A stretch of DNA of 64,000 bases from Rhodothermales bacterium (GTDB taxonomy: Bacteria > Bacteroidota > Rhodothermia > Rhodothermales > JANQRZ01): positions 1 to 64,000 of the forward strand of contig JANQRZ010000024.1 in the NCBI GenBank assembly GCA_028284265.1, given 5' to 3'. This document shows positions 1 through 8,400 of this stretch, piece by piece. The notes under the pieces were generated by a model. The model was not told the origin of the DNA. It saw only the letters and a list, made by a program, of their open reading frames with translations, and searched no databases. The position numbers and the translations under genes were made by a program. The first letter of the stretch is position 1. Each line of letters opens with the position of its first letter.

Positions 1-447
1 GCGGGTGGTGGCGTTGGAGCCGTCGAGGGTGAGTTCTCCACCGGTGAAGCGACTGGAGTGGTCGCCGTAGAGGTCCATCGCTGATACGGTGATCTGCCCT
101 CCCTCAAGGCGGAGACCGGTATCTCCGCCAGTGTTCTCGGTGTAGAGCAACGAGGCTACATCGATTGCGCCACCCATGACGCTGACCCGCCCACCGCTTT
201 CGTCGTCGTTGATGTAGAGAACACGAGCTTCGACCGTGCAGCCCTCGGTTCCGTCGATCTCGGGATAGACCGAAGCGCCACCCCGCACGAAGGCGTCGGT
301 CGCGGCAGTGGGGACGCCAGCGGTCCAATTAGCTGCGTCGCACCATGCACCGGTGCTGGCTCCACCGGTCCAAGTGGTCTGGGCGAGGGCCGTCGGGAGG
401 GCAAGCAAAAGGCTGGCAAGGCCGAACAGGTTGGCAAAGGCGCGCAT
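1..447 (-). CDS. Secreted beta-rich surface protein, N-terminal part only
   Basis: The frame is open from an ATG at 447 to the window edge (149 codons, no stop), so the gene continues to the left of the window. Residues 1-23 form a signal peptide (charged MR start, Leu/Ala-rich core, ALA-Q cleavage site). The mature part opens with a WTGGASTGAW-type stretch and then short Gly/Thr/Val-rich strand-turn segments, a pattern common in autotransporter-like or beta-helix secreted proteins. In this organism such proteins usually carry a C-terminal T9SS signal, but that end is not visible here. It is read in the same direction as the two-component pair behind it but a hairpin at 519-538 separates them. 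Function unknown; a surface or extracellular role is inferred from the signal peptide. Confidence 0.7.
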   Translation of the reverse strand, partial: MRAFANLFGLASLLLALPTALAQTTWTGGASTGAWCDAANWTAGVPTAATDAFVRGGASVYPEIDGTEGCTVEARVLYINDDESGGRVSVMGGAIDVASLLYTENTGGDTGLRLEGGQITVSAMDLYGDHSSRFTGGELTLDGSNATTR

Positions 448-518
448 GGCTCGAAGGGGTCAGGTCTGGAAGGGTTGGGTTATGACGCGCAAATACCGGC
501 CCATAGCTCTAGCATCGC

Positions 519-538
519 AACCCCCGGTTTCGGGGGTT
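519..538. terminator. GC hairpin, probable terminator after response regulator
   Basis: Perfect 8-bp inverted repeat (AACCCCCG / CGGGGGTT) with a GTTT loop, 21 bases past the stop of the response regulator at 560. No U-tract follows on either strand, so it could act as a weak terminator or as an RNA 3'-end stabiliser. A close variant lies at 1255-1270. Confidence 0.5.
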
Positions 539-559
539 CTGTGTCGCCTTGGTGCGGGG

Positions 560-1201
560 TTACCGCACGAGGCGGCGTTCATAAGCCGCCCGCACCACCT
601 CGGCGCGGCTGTGGACTTGGAGCTTCTCGTAGAGGTTCTTGATGTGTCCCCGTACGGTGTGCGGACTAATGCACAGTCGGTCTGCAATTGCCTCTTCGAT
701 CAGCCCCTCCACGATCAGGTCGAGCACCTCGCGCTCGCGAGTGGTGATGTTCAGGTCGTCGCTTTCGCTGTCGTCGCCACGGACATAGCCCAGCAGCTTC
801 TTCGCCACGAGCGGGGAGACCGGAGCGCCGCCCCGTGCCACTTCAAGCACAGCACCCACGATGCGGCCCGCGCTCGCATCTTTGAGCAGATACCCCGACG
901 CTCCGGCCTTGACGGCGGCGAAGATGCGCTCCTCGTCCTCGAAGACGGTCAACATGAGCACCTCAATGCTCGGGTGATCAGCCTTGAGGTAGGCCGTCGC
1001 TGCGATGCCGTCCATTCCCGGCAGTTCGATATCCATCAGGACGATCTCGGGCGGAGCGCCGAGTAGATCGAGACGGTCGAACAAACGCTCCGCCGAGTCG
1101 GCAGCCAAGACGAGCTCGACATCGTCGAAGAATCCAAGCCGCTCGGCGAGGAGCCTGCGGACTTCGGGGCGGTCTTCGACGAGCGCGAGGCGAACGGGCA
1201 T
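560..1201 (-). CDS. LuxR/NarL-family response regulator
   Basis: Cytoplasmic DNA-binding response regulator of 213 residues. The receiver domain fills roughly residues 3-125, with the acidic pair ED at the N-terminus, phospho-acceptor D57 in LMDIELPG, a conserved Thr in LMLT and the Lys in GYLLKD. A LuxR-type helix-turn-helix covers about residues 150-210 (LTxREREVLDLI, ISPHTVRGHIKNLYEKL). I chose the Met at 1201 because the receiver fold begins there; an upstream in-frame Met at 1237 would add 12 residues. It follows the sensor kinase at 1272-4379 on the same strand, with a GC hairpin between them, so it is almost certainly its partner. Target genes cannot be read from the sequence; the secreted protein just downstream (1-447) is one possibility. 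Confidence 0.92.
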   Translation of the reverse strand: MPVRLALVEDRPEVRRLLAERLGFFDDVELVLAADSAERLFDRLDLLGAPPEIVLMDIELPGMDGIAATAYLKADHPSIEVLMLTVFEDEERIFAAVKAGASGYLLKDASAGRIVGAVLEVARGGAPVSPLVAKKLLGYVRGDDSESDDLNITTREREVLDLIVEGLIEEAIADRLCISPHTVRGHIKNLYEKLQVHSRAEVVRAAYERRLVR

Positions 1202-1254
1202 GGTATACAGATGTGGGTGGGCCGTATGATCCGACACGAACCGGTTGGGCGCAA

Positions 1255-1270
1255 CCCCCGGCTTCGGGGG
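1255..1270. other. GC hairpin between kinase and response regulator genes
   Basis: CCCCCG / CGGGGG inverted repeat with a GCTT loop, lying immediately after the stop of the kinase (stop at 1272-1274) and before the regulator start. It nearly repeats the hairpin at 519-538. Its place between two genes of one unit suggests partial termination or mRNA processing, letting the two be made in different amounts. This is inference. Confidence 0.45.
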
Positions 1271-1271
1271 G

Positions 1272-4200
1272 TCAGCCGAGTGGCAGCGTGATGCGAACCC
1301 GCGTTCCGCCGACCGTCGTCAACTCAAAGCGAGCACCCAGTGCATCGGCCCGCCGCTGCATGCCGTCCAGCCCGTAGCCCGACAGTCCATCCAAGGAATC
1401 TGGTTCAGCCGAACGGTTCATGGCGAAGTGCCCATCGTCCGACACCTCTAGCACGAGGGTGTTTCTGTTCTCCGAGAGATCTACGCGAAGTTGAGATGCG
1501 TTCGCATGCGCAAGCGCATTCTGGACAGCCTCCTGCGCGATCCGGTAGAGGTGGAGCGTCTGGGTCGGGGAGAGCGGTAGGTGCTGGTCCAGCGCGTCGA
1601 GGGTACAGCGGACCTCGGGCGCGTCGGCACGGAGGGCCGTTTGCTCGCGGGCATAGGCGCAGAGTCGAGCGTGGAAAGCGCCGAGGGTGATGGCTTCCCG
1701 GTGGAGCGCCCAGATCGTCTCGCGGAGCTGACCCATCGTCTGGCGTGCGTGCGTTTCGAGTTGATCGAGGTAGGTCGCTTTCGGCGTGGCTCCGTCGCCG
1801 CCGGAGAGGCGGGCGAGGTCGATGCCCGAGATGATCGTCGAGAGTTGGGCACCGACGTGGTCGTGGAGGTCTTGGCTGATCCGCTCGCGCTCGGCTTGGA
1901 GTCGGCGGTCGACTTCGAGAGTGCGGAGCTGTCGCTTGAGCCGCCGTGTCGAGACATAGCGAATGAGGCTCGCAAAGCCGATTAGAACGGCGAGGCCAGC
2001 GAGGAGGCGGAACCAAGCGGTTTGCCACCACGCCGGAGCGATCACCACGGGGAGGGTCAGTTCGCGTTCGCTCCAGCCACCCCCGGTGTCGGCGCGGACA
2101 CGGAAGGTGTAGCGTCCGGGCGAGAGGTTGGTGTAGGCCGCATAGCGCCTCGTCCCACTCTCGATCCACTCCTCGTCGAACCCGTCGAGACGGTAGGCAT
2201 AGCGTGTCCGCTCTGGTGCCGCGAAGTCGAGTGCGGCGAACTCGAATGAGAAAAAGTCATCGCCCGCGTCAAGGTGAAGGGGAGCCTCGGGTTGGGAGGG
2301 AGCCGGTACCTCCTCATCGAAGATTCGGAATGTGGTTAAAGCGAGCGAAGCCGTCCCACTCACGGTCTCGATGCTATCTGGGTGGAAGATGACGACAGCG
2401 TTTTGGTGCGCGAGTGCAAAGCTCCCATCTGGGAGCACGGCGGCGTCGTAGAGTCCGAAGATGCGGCTCTGGAGGCCGTCGGCCTCCATGAAGGTGCGGA
2501 TGTCGCCTGTGGCCGGATCGAGGCGGGCGAGTCCTCGGTCGGTTGGAGCCCAGATGTGTCCGTAGTTATCCTCAAGCACAGCTTTGACGTAGTTGTCGGG
2601 CAACCCCTCGGCTTCCGTGTAGCGGATCGTCCGGCCGGTTTCGGTATCGAAACGCGCGAGGCCGCCGTCGTAGGTGCCGATCCACAACACGCCTTCATCG
2701 TGCCGCGCTACGTGGATCCAAGTGAGCGCACCCGACGGAAGCGAAGCCGGGTCGTTAGAGTCGGGGAGATAGCGCGTGACGCGGCCCGTGGCGGGGTCCA
2801 GTCGGTTCAGCCCTTCTGCTCCCGCCCAGAGGATGCCGTCGGGGGTCTCGGCGAGGGACCAGACAATGTTGCTCGCTAGGGTGCCGGAATCGTTGGGATC
2901 GTGGCGGTAGCGAGTGAAGCGGTCTGTAGCCGGGTCGTAGCGGTCGAGTCCTTCCTCGCCTCCGACCCAAACGTGCCCCTGCTTGTCTTCGAGGAGAGCG
3001 CGGATGCGGTGGCTCCCGAGTGCTGATGGATCGCTGGGAGTCCGGCGGTAGTGGGTCGTAGTCTCGGCCGAGGGATCGTAGCGAATGAGGCCACCCTTAT
3101 CGCTACTGCTGAGAGAGAATGCACCGATCCAGAGTCTCCCGCCCCGATCTTCGAGCAAACGCATCGGGCACGCGGGCGATTCAAGGCCAACGAGTAGTTC
3201 CTCAGCGGGCGTAAAGTTGCCGTTGTCGAAGACCCAGAGAGGGCCGCAGAGGGACCCTGCCCAGAGGCGCTGCTGCCGGTCAAGGCCAAGGGCAACAGCG
3301 AGGTCGGGTACCGGGACAGGGTAGGTGTGAAACGCTTCCCAGCGGGGCACGGCTTTGTACAGCCCATCGGTGGTGCCGAACCAGAGTACGCCGCTTCGGT
3401 CTTCGTAGAGCTTGGCGACACGGGCATCTGGGAGGCTCGTTGGATCGCCGGTGCGGTGGGTGAGCTGGACGTAGGTGCCGGTCGCAGGATCTGCGACTAC
3501 AACCCCGTTGTCATCACTGAGGGCAAGCCACAGTAGCCCACGCCGGTCCACAAGGAAGTCGCGGACCACGCGAGCGTTGAGGGGGAGCCGGTCGAAGGGA
3601 AGAACGAGCGGAAAGTTCCCACCGACGGCTCGGTGGTACCCCCGATCGGTCTGCACCCAGAGGCTCTGGTCCCCTCCGCTACGAACGGCGCGAACAGTAT
3701 CTGCTCCAAGGTCGGCAGCGCGCCATTGAGCCACCGTGTAGGTCCCGTCGCCTCGGGGAGTAGCGCGTGCCAAGCCTCGCGTATAGCCCGGAACCCAGAT
3801 GGCTCCGGCAGCATCGGTAGCGAAGCGAAGGGGCATTCCTGATATCGTCGCGCGATGGAGGTCATCGCTAAAAATCGGAACTTCCTGCCATGTACCCTCA
3901 GGTGTCAGTCGCTGGACGGACCAAGCGCCGTTTGGTGCGTCGCTCCCGACAGTCCAGAGTGTGCCTGCTCCGTCGAAGGCGAGGTCCCAAGTCGGCCTGT
4001 TACGTACGCTCTCGTAGTGTCCTGAGACAGCGTCAATCCGACCAAGCTGTTCGTTTGAGTTTAGCCACAGATCGCCGTCCGGCGCAGCAGCGATGGCATG
4101 GACGATGTTAGCAGGGAGCGCCGTCGGGTTGCCGGGTGCGGTTCGGAAAGGGCGTACCGAGTACCCGTCGTAGCGATCGAGGCCGCTCTCAGTGGCCGTC

Positions 4201-4379
4201 CACAGAAACCCTTTAGGGTCTTGCTCAAGGTCGTGGAACCAGTAGAATCCATCCGTGATGACCGGCTCGAAGCGGAGCGTCGGCGGTGGGAGCTGTGCCC
4301 ACGCTGGTACCGTCATGAGGCACACGCTCAAGGCGGGGCTGCTCCAACGTCGGAGTAGGCTGGAACAGAAAGCACGCAT
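1272..4379 (-). CDS. Two-component sensor kinase with extracytoplasmic propeller (Reg_prop / Y_Y_Y / HisKA_3)
   Basis: Membrane sensor kinase of 1035 residues. Residues 1-28 are a signal peptide. About residues 30-690 hold repeated units of the form D..G.LW.GT..GL.R(F/Y)D, the two-component-regulator propeller repeats that build beta-propellers. A Y_Y_Y domain follows (YRLDGFDEEW, NLSPGRYTFRVRA, about 720-790), then one transmembrane helix (WFRLLAGLAVLIGF) and a HisKA_3 dimerisation helix with the motif DLHDHVG; the phospho-accepting His is H839. A HATPase domain ends the protein (IAQEAVQNALAHA, YGLDGMQRRA); its G1 box is slightly unusual (SDDGHF). Such sensors in Bacteroidota often detect polysaccharides or other surface signals. 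The response regulator directly downstream should receive the phosphate. Ligand unknown. Confidence 0.93.
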   Translation of the reverse strand: MRAFCSSLLRRWSSPALSVCLMTVPAWAQLPPPTLRFEPVITDGFYWFHDLEQDPKGFLWTATESGLDRYDGYSVRPFRTAPGNPTALPANIVHAIAAAPDGDLWLNSNEQLGRIDAVSGHYESVRNRPTWDLAFDGAGTLWTVGSDAPNGAWSVQRLTPEGTWQEVPIFSDDLHRATISGMPLRFATDAAGAIWVPGYTRGLARATPRGDGTYTVAQWRAADLGADTVRAVRSGGDQSLWVQTDRGYHRAVGGNFPLVLPFDRLPLNARVVRDFLVDRRGLLWLALSDDNGVVVADPATGTYVQLTHRTGDPTSLPDARVAKLYEDRSGVLWFGTTDGLYKAVPRWEAFHTYPVPVPDLAVALGLDRQQRLWAGSLCGPLWVFDNGNFTPAEELLVGLESPACPMRLLEDRGGRLWIGAFSLSSSDKGGLIRYDPSAETTTHYRRTPSDPSALGSHRIRALLEDKQGHVWVGGEEGLDRYDPATDRFTRYRHDPNDSGTLASNIVWSLAETPDGILWAGAEGLNRLDPATGRVTRYLPDSNDPASLPSGALTWIHVARHDEGVLWIGTYDGGLARFDTETGRTIRYTEAEGLPDNYVKAVLEDNYGHIWAPTDRGLARLDPATGDIRTFMEADGLQSRIFGLYDAAVLPDGSFALAHQNAVVIFHPDSIETVSGTASLALTTFRIFDEEVPAPSQPEAPLHLDAGDDFFSFEFAALDFAAPERTRYAYRLDGFDEEWIESGTRRYAAYTNLSPGRYTFRVRADTGGGWSERELTLPVVIAPAWWQTAWFRLLAGLAVLIGFASLIRYVSTRRLKRQLRTLEVDRRLQAERERISQDLHDHVGAQLSTIISGIDLARLSGGDGATPKATYLDQLETHARQTMGQLRETIWALHREAITLGAFHARLCAYAREQTALRADAPEVRCTLDALDQHLPLSPTQTLHLYRIAQEAVQNALAHANASQLRVDLSENRNTLVLEVSDDGHFAMNRSAEPDSLDGLSGYGLDGMQRRADALGARFELTTVGGTRVRITLPLG

Positions 4380-4409
4380 AGGTGGAGGGGTAACGTCTTG
4401 ATAGGCTGA

Positions 4410-4423
4410 ATCTAGCTATAGAT
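4410..4423. promoter_or_regulatory. Palindrome in divergent promoter region
   Basis: ATCTA-GCTA-TAGAT, a perfect 5-bp inverted repeat with a 4-bp centre, sits in the 121-bp gap between the divergent sensor kinase and glycosyltransferase genes. It is AT-rich in a GC-rich setting, so it could be an operator or part of a promoter. No other evidence. Confidence 0.3.
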
Positions 4424-4500
4424 CGGTTGACGTGTCAGGTACGGTGGGAGCATGAGAACGTAGCCTCAAGCTCATAGCGTGGGATAGTCTGGCAGGAAGA

Positions 4501-6054
4501 TTGAACGACCGCCGGTGTCCCGGCGGCGGTTGCCCGCCCTCCGCGTTTCCACCCCGCTATTCGGTGTATATCCGCTCCACTCGCATACTTGCCAGACCGC
4601 CACGACGCGATGAGTCAGCATGGTGGATCGCTGCGCCCGTTTTGGGCGTATTGGCGGTGTTGCTCCCTGTCGTGGCGGTAGCAGAGCCGCCCAATCCTGT
4701 CTCGGTGGCGGAGGCGTGGGCGGGACCTTGGGAGGTGGTGCAGGCACCGACAGCCCCTGCCGCTGCCGCAGGAGCGTGGTGGGTACAGGCACTTATCTAC
4801 ACGCTCTACGGCGTCATCTCCCTCATCCTCATCTACACCCTGCGCCACTACGTCTTCACCTTCAACCGGCTTTTCGGGCGGCAGCGCCATCCCTACGCCG
4901 CACTCGACACGCTCGACTGGCCAGCGGTGACCGTGCTCATCCCGGCGCACAACGAGGAGGCGGTGATCGCCGACAGCATTGGCAATCTGTTGAAGGTGGA
5001 CTATCCCGCTGACCGGATCACGATTATTCCCGTCAACGACCGCTCGCAAGACCGGACGCGCGAGGTGATCGACGAATGCGTGGCGCAGAATCCGGGTCGG
5101 ATTAAGCCGTTTCACCGGACGGGCGGCAAGCCCGGCAAGGCCGCCGCGCTCAACGATGCCTACGGTCTGGTGGACACCGACATCGTCCTGATCTTCGACG
5201 CCGACTATCTGCCCGGACGCGACCTCATCAAAACTCTCGTCGCGCCGTTCGCCGATCCCGAGGTTGGCGCGGTGATGGGGAGGGTGGTGCCGGTCAACAC
5301 AGACGCGAACCTGATGACGCGGCTGCTCGATCTGGAGCGGACGGGCGGGTATCAGGTCGATCAGCAGGCGCGGATGAACCTCGGCCTCGTCCCGCAGTAC
5401 GGAGGTACCTGCGGTGGCGTCCGTCGAAGCGTTGTCGAGGCCGTCGGCGGCTGGCGCGATGACACGCTCACCGAGGACACGGACATCACTTGTCAGATTC
5501 TGGCGGCGGGGTGGAAGGTGGCCTACGTCAACCGCGCCGAGTGCTACGAGGAGTCGCCCGAGACGTGGGGGGTCCGCACGAAGCAAATCCGGCGATGGGC
5601 ACGGGGTCACACCGACGCCGCGATTCGCTATGCCGGGACCGTGCTGGGAAGTAAGCACCTCGGCGTCCGGGGGCGTCTGGACGGTGTGCTCTTGCTTGGC
5701 GTGTATGCAATGGGGCCGGTGCTACTGCTCGGGTGGATCCTGGCGGTCTCGCTGTTTTACATCGGCATTCACCCGCTGAATGGCGTGATCGCCCTCCTCG
5801 TGATTGCGTCGTACAACACGCTTGGCAACTTCGCCGCGTTCTTCGAGATCGCCTCCGGTGCACGGCTCGATGGCGGACGGCAGCGCATCCGTCTACTTCC
5901 GCTTAACCTGCTCGGGTTTCTTGTCAGCCTCGTTGCCACCTCGCGGGCGGTGACGGAAGAGGTCATCGACCAGATCAGGCCGGGGAAGCGGCGGCTTGTC
6001 TGGGACAAGACCAAGCGGTTCCGCGCCGACACGCGAGCCTCCGATCCGTCATGA
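4501..6054 (+). CDS. Processive family 2 glycosyltransferase (cellulose / PNAG synthase-like)
   Basis: Inner-membrane glycosyltransferase that would polymerise a sugar chain from nucleotide-sugars. Numbering from the TTG at 4501 (517 aa): hydrophobic segments near residues 43-60 and 98-120; a GT2 fold from about 143 (VTVLIPAHNEE) to 370; the DAD metal/UDP motif at 233-235; the catalytic-base motif TED at 324-326; QIRRW at 362-366, the hallmark of processive synthases; then three to four C-terminal membrane helices. The start is uncertain: a GC hairpin at 4509-4526 lies just inside the longest frame, which hints that the true start is downstream, for example the GTG at 4564. The next gene overlaps by 4 bases. 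Neighbouring sugar-epimerase and YaiO-like genes support an exopolysaccharide role; the polymer is unknown. Confidence 0.9.
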   Translation: MNDRRCPGGGCPPSAFPPRYSVYIRSTRILARPPRRDESAWWIAAPVLGVLAVLLPVVAVAEPPNPVSVAEAWAGPWEVVQAPTAPAAAAGAWWVQALIYTLYGVISLILIYTLRHYVFTFNRLFGRQRHPYAALDTLDWPAVTVLIPAHNEEAVIADSIGNLLKVDYPADRITIIPVNDRSQDRTREVIDECVAQNPGRIKPFHRTGGKPGKAAALNDAYGLVDTDIVLIFDADYLPGRDLIKTLVAPFADPEVGAVMGRVVPVNTDANLMTRLLDLERTGGYQVDQQARMNLGLVPQYGGTCGGVRRSVVEAVGGWRDDTLTEDTDITCQILAAGWKVAYVNRAECYEESPETWGVRTKQIRRWARGHTDAAIRYAGTVLGSKHLGVRGRLDGVLLLGVYAMGPVLLLGWILAVSLFYIGIHPLNGVIALLVIASYNTLGNFAAFFEIASGARLDGGRQRIRLLPLNLLGFLVSLVATSRAVTEEVIDQIRPGKRRLVWDKTKRFRADTRASDPS

Positions 6055-6782
6055 TGCTAGTCGTCATCGTGTTGGCCCTAGCTTGGGTGGCGCTTCCGTT
6101 CGTGCCTGCTCTGCTGGAACTACGCCATCGGCGAGACGCCCATCCACTCACCCTATCGAATCGGTACCGGGAGGACCTGCGCTTGGGCGAGGAGCGGGGG
6201 CGGCATGAACTCGTCATATCGCCTGGCCGCGCTCTTAACGGCACTGTGTCCGCAGAAGGCACCTTGCGACTTGGTGCCGACTGTTCTTTCGAGCGGCTAC
6301 ACGCGCCAGTTGTGCAGTTCGGCGAAGAAATGAGGCGAGAGGCTATGTCGTCGGGCGATCACCTTCCTTTCCAGCCGCCGCCTCATGCAGAACTGGCCGC
6401 CAACCGGTTTCTGGTGCGCGGCGAGTTGGTGGTACCTCCGCACACGCTCGTAGAGAGCGACCTCGTCGTGACGGGAGACCTACATCTGGAGGCGGGTGCG
6501 GTGTTGAAAGGCAGCGCGAAGAGTCACGGCCAGATGACGCTAGGCCCGAACGTGACCGTGCATGGTAGCCTGTTCAGCAAGAGTAACGTACACGTTGGTG
6601 CTGGGAGCCAGGTCGATGGCGTGGTGGCTGCCGATGGTGAGTTGGTGCTATCGGCCGGGAGTGTGATTGGCATGCCGGGCGCTGAGACGACAGCAACCGG
6701 GGTGTGTGTGCACGCTGAGGTGGGAGCCTGTGTCCACGGCACCATATGGGCGCTTGAAGACGGGTGCGTGATCTCAGGTTGA
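6051..6782 (+). CDS. Membrane-anchored bactofilin-like (polymer-forming cytoskeletal) protein
   Basis: 243 residues; start overlaps the glycosyltransferase stop by 4 bases (ATGA), so the two are translationally coupled. Residues 1-22 are a transmembrane helix. After a linker, residues about 60-240 consist of short repeating beta-strand turns with regularly spaced V/L and G (for example VVTGDLHLEAGAVLKGSA, GSLFSKSNVHVGAGSQVDG), the right-handed beta-helix pattern of bactofilins and related polymer-forming proteins. Unlike typical soluble bactofilins it starts with a membrane anchor and has a roughly 70-residue segment before the main repeat block. A scaffold that positions the coupled glycosyltransferase in the membrane is a reasonable inference; no catalytic residues are visible. 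Confidence 0.65.
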   Translation: MMLVVIVLALAWVALPFVPALLELRHRRDAHPLTLSNRYREDLRLGEERGRHELVISPGRALNGTVSAEGTLRLGADCSFERLHAPVVQFGEEMRREAMSSGDHLPFQPPPHAELAANRFLVRGELVVPPHTLVESDLVVTGDLHLEAGAVLKGSAKSHGQMTLGPNVTVHGSLFSKSNVHVGAGSQVDGVVAADGELVLSAGSVIGMPGAETTATGVCVHAEVGACVHGTIWALEDGCVISG

Positions 6783-7109
6783 GAGGCTGGAGAACCCCAG
6801 TCCGTTTAGTTGCGCGGTGGGGTGCTGGTCGGCAGGGCCGTCGTTCCGTCCGGTAACCCAGCGGGGTAGAAAGGTTGTGCTATTTCGCGTTTCGCCCCGC
6901 CTGAGCCTAGGAAAACGCAGGAAAGGCGTATAGGGGCAAAGAAAGCGTACAAGGCTCCGTCGAAGGATTGGATTTGCTCATCGAAGCAATTTGTCTTTTC
7001 GTCGAAATGGGCGAATAGGGCCGATTTATGGAACGCTACCGGGTGAATAGGGGGCACGGGGCATGTAGAGGAGGTGACAGAACGAAGACCTCTATCAACA
7101 CTCCCTTCT
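6783..7109. other. Gene-free region upstream of the epimerase operon
   Basis: No convincing gene on either strand; the minus-strand frame at 6806-7195 shows no family features. The right half (about 6900-7030) is clearly AT-richer than its surroundings and contains the 21-bp-spaced repeats described separately. A strong purine-rich Shine-Dalgarno-like stretch (AGAGGAGGTGA) occurs at 7067-7077, but the first plausible ATG is at 7110, farther than a normal spacing; a GTG at 7074 lies inside the purine stretch. The region is therefore likely a promoter and 5' leader. Confidence 0.55.
6957..7008 (+). promoter_or_regulatory. Three direct repeats at exact 21-bp spacing, candidate operator
   Basis: The core (G/A)TCGAA occurs at 6959-6964, 6980-6985 and 7001-7006, always preceded by CC or TC, so about 8 bp repeat every 21 bp, two helical turns. 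LytTR-family regulators bind pairs of about 9-bp direct repeats separated by about 12 bp, which gives this spacing, and a LytTR regulator is encoded at 15729-16454. Link to that regulator is inference. Confidence 0.4.
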
Positions 7110-8396
7110 ATGCCTGCCAACACCGTATTGCTCTGTATGGGCACCCGCCCAGAGATCATCAAGATGGCCCCCGTGTACCACGCGCTGAAGGCCACGTCGC
7201 TCCGTCCGGTGGTGCTTCATACAGGCCAGCACAGCGACATGGCCTGGCCGCTCTACGAGTTCTTCGGGATGAAGCCCGACCTCGCACTCGACCTGACGCG
7301 CGAGCGCCCCAGCCTCGGTCACCTGTCAGCGAAGCTCCTTGACACGCTCGACGAGGTCGTGATGGAGTCCGAGGCCGTCGCCATGCTCGTACACGGCGAT
7401 ACGTCCTCGACGCTTGCTGCTGCCCTCGCCGCCTTCTATGCAGGCGTCCCGGTCGGGCACGTCGAAGCCGGTCTCCGCTCGCACAATGGTCGCGACCCCT
7501 TCCCGGAAGAGAAGAACCGCGAGATCGTGGCTCGGCTCGCCCGGTGGCATTTTGCCCCGACCTCCCGCGCTGTCGGGAATCTGATGCGCGAAGGGTGCAT
7601 TCCCAAGCACGTCCACCTCGTCGGGAATACGATTGTCGATGCTACGCAGCGCGGCCTTGATGCCGTGCTTGATGCGCCGGAGCAACACGAAGACGCGAAC
7701 AGCCTCTTCGACGATGATATGGCCGAGTGGGCTGACCGAGGCCGCCTCGTCCTTGTGACCGCGCATCGCCGTGAGAACTGGGGACGTCCGATTACCGAGG
7801 TGGCCGCTGCCGTTGGTGCCCTCGCGGCGCGGCATCCGGGTATCCGGTTCCTGTGGCCGCTCCACCCGAATCCGGCCGTTCGTTCGGCGGTGGCGTTCGG
7901 ATTACAGTTGGGTGGGATGCAGACGGCAGACCGTATCCGCCTGAGCAAGCCGCTGTCCTATCCCCAGATGTTGTGGGCGCTTCGCAAGTCGTGGCTCGTG
8001 ATGACAGACTCCGGTGGCATCCAAGAAGAAGCCGCCGCGCTCGACCGCCCGGTGCTCGTCCTTCGCAAGACCACCGAGCGGCCCGAACTGATCGAAGCCG
8101 GAGGTGGTGCCCTCGTCGGTACCGAGCGCTATGCGCTGGAGGCGTGGGTCAACGAACTCGTCACGGACGAGGCTTTCTACAACCGGATGCAGTGCTTGGA
8201 GAACCCGTATGGGGACGGCAAGACCGGCCCGCGCATTGCCTCGATTCTGGAGCGAGACCTAGCGAAGAAGGTTCTCGCGCCCAGCGGGATGCCCGGTGTG
8301 AGCGTGGTCGGTCCTCGGGACATCAAACAGACTCGTGATGGAGTACCGGACTTCAGCACGCTCAATCCGGCCCACACTATACCGAACGCCGCCTAG
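7110..8396 (+). CDS. wecB: UDP-N-acetylglucosamine 2-epimerase (non-hydrolysing)
   Basis: Interconverts UDP-GlcNAc and UDP-ManNAc in the cytoplasm, supplying ManNAc-type sugars for surface polysaccharides. The 428-residue protein opens with the family signature MGTRPEIIKMAPVYHAL, followed by LHTGQH, HVEAGLRS, FPEEKNREIVARL, THRRENWG-like TAHRRENWG, and the C-terminal DSGGIQEEA substrate-binding motif and RKTTERPE. Length suits the family (about 370-400) with a C-terminal tail of some 40 residues rich in Pro/Thr/Asp that has no obvious counterpart. The ATG at 7110 matches the usual family N-terminus; a GTG at 7074 would add 12 residues. First gene of an apparent operon with the YaiO-like protein four bases downstream. 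Confidence 0.93.
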   Translation: MPANTVLLCMGTRPEIIKMAPVYHALKATSLRPVVLHTGQHSDMAWPLYEFFGMKPDLALDLTRERPSLGHLSAKLLDTLDEVVMESEAVAMLVHGDTSSTLAAALAAFYAGVPVGHVEAGLRSHNGRDPFPEEKNREIVARLARWHFAPTSRAVGNLMREGCIPKHVHLVGNTIVDATQRGLDAVLDAPEQHEDANSLFDDDMAEWADRGRLVLVTAHRRENWGRPITEVAAAVGALAARHPGIRFLWPLHPNPAVRSAVAFGLQLGGMQTADRIRLSKPLSYPQMLWALRKSWLVMTDSGGIQEEAAALDRPVLVLRKTTERPELIEAGGGALVGTERYALEAWVNELVTDEAFYNRMQCLENPYGDGKTGPRIASILERDLAKKVLAPSGMPGVSVVGPRDIKQTRDGVPDFSTLNPAHTIPNAA

Positions 8397-8400
8397 TGCG

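Noticed and set aside
4615-5658. 347-codon minus-strand frame opposite the glycosyltransferase
   Set aside because: His/Val/Arg-rich antisense shadow typical of high-GC DNA; the plus-strand frame holds all GT2 motifs.
6806-7195. 129-codon minus-strand frame upstream of the epimerase
   Set aside because: No family features or signal, and it overlaps the epimerase start; the region fits a promoter better.
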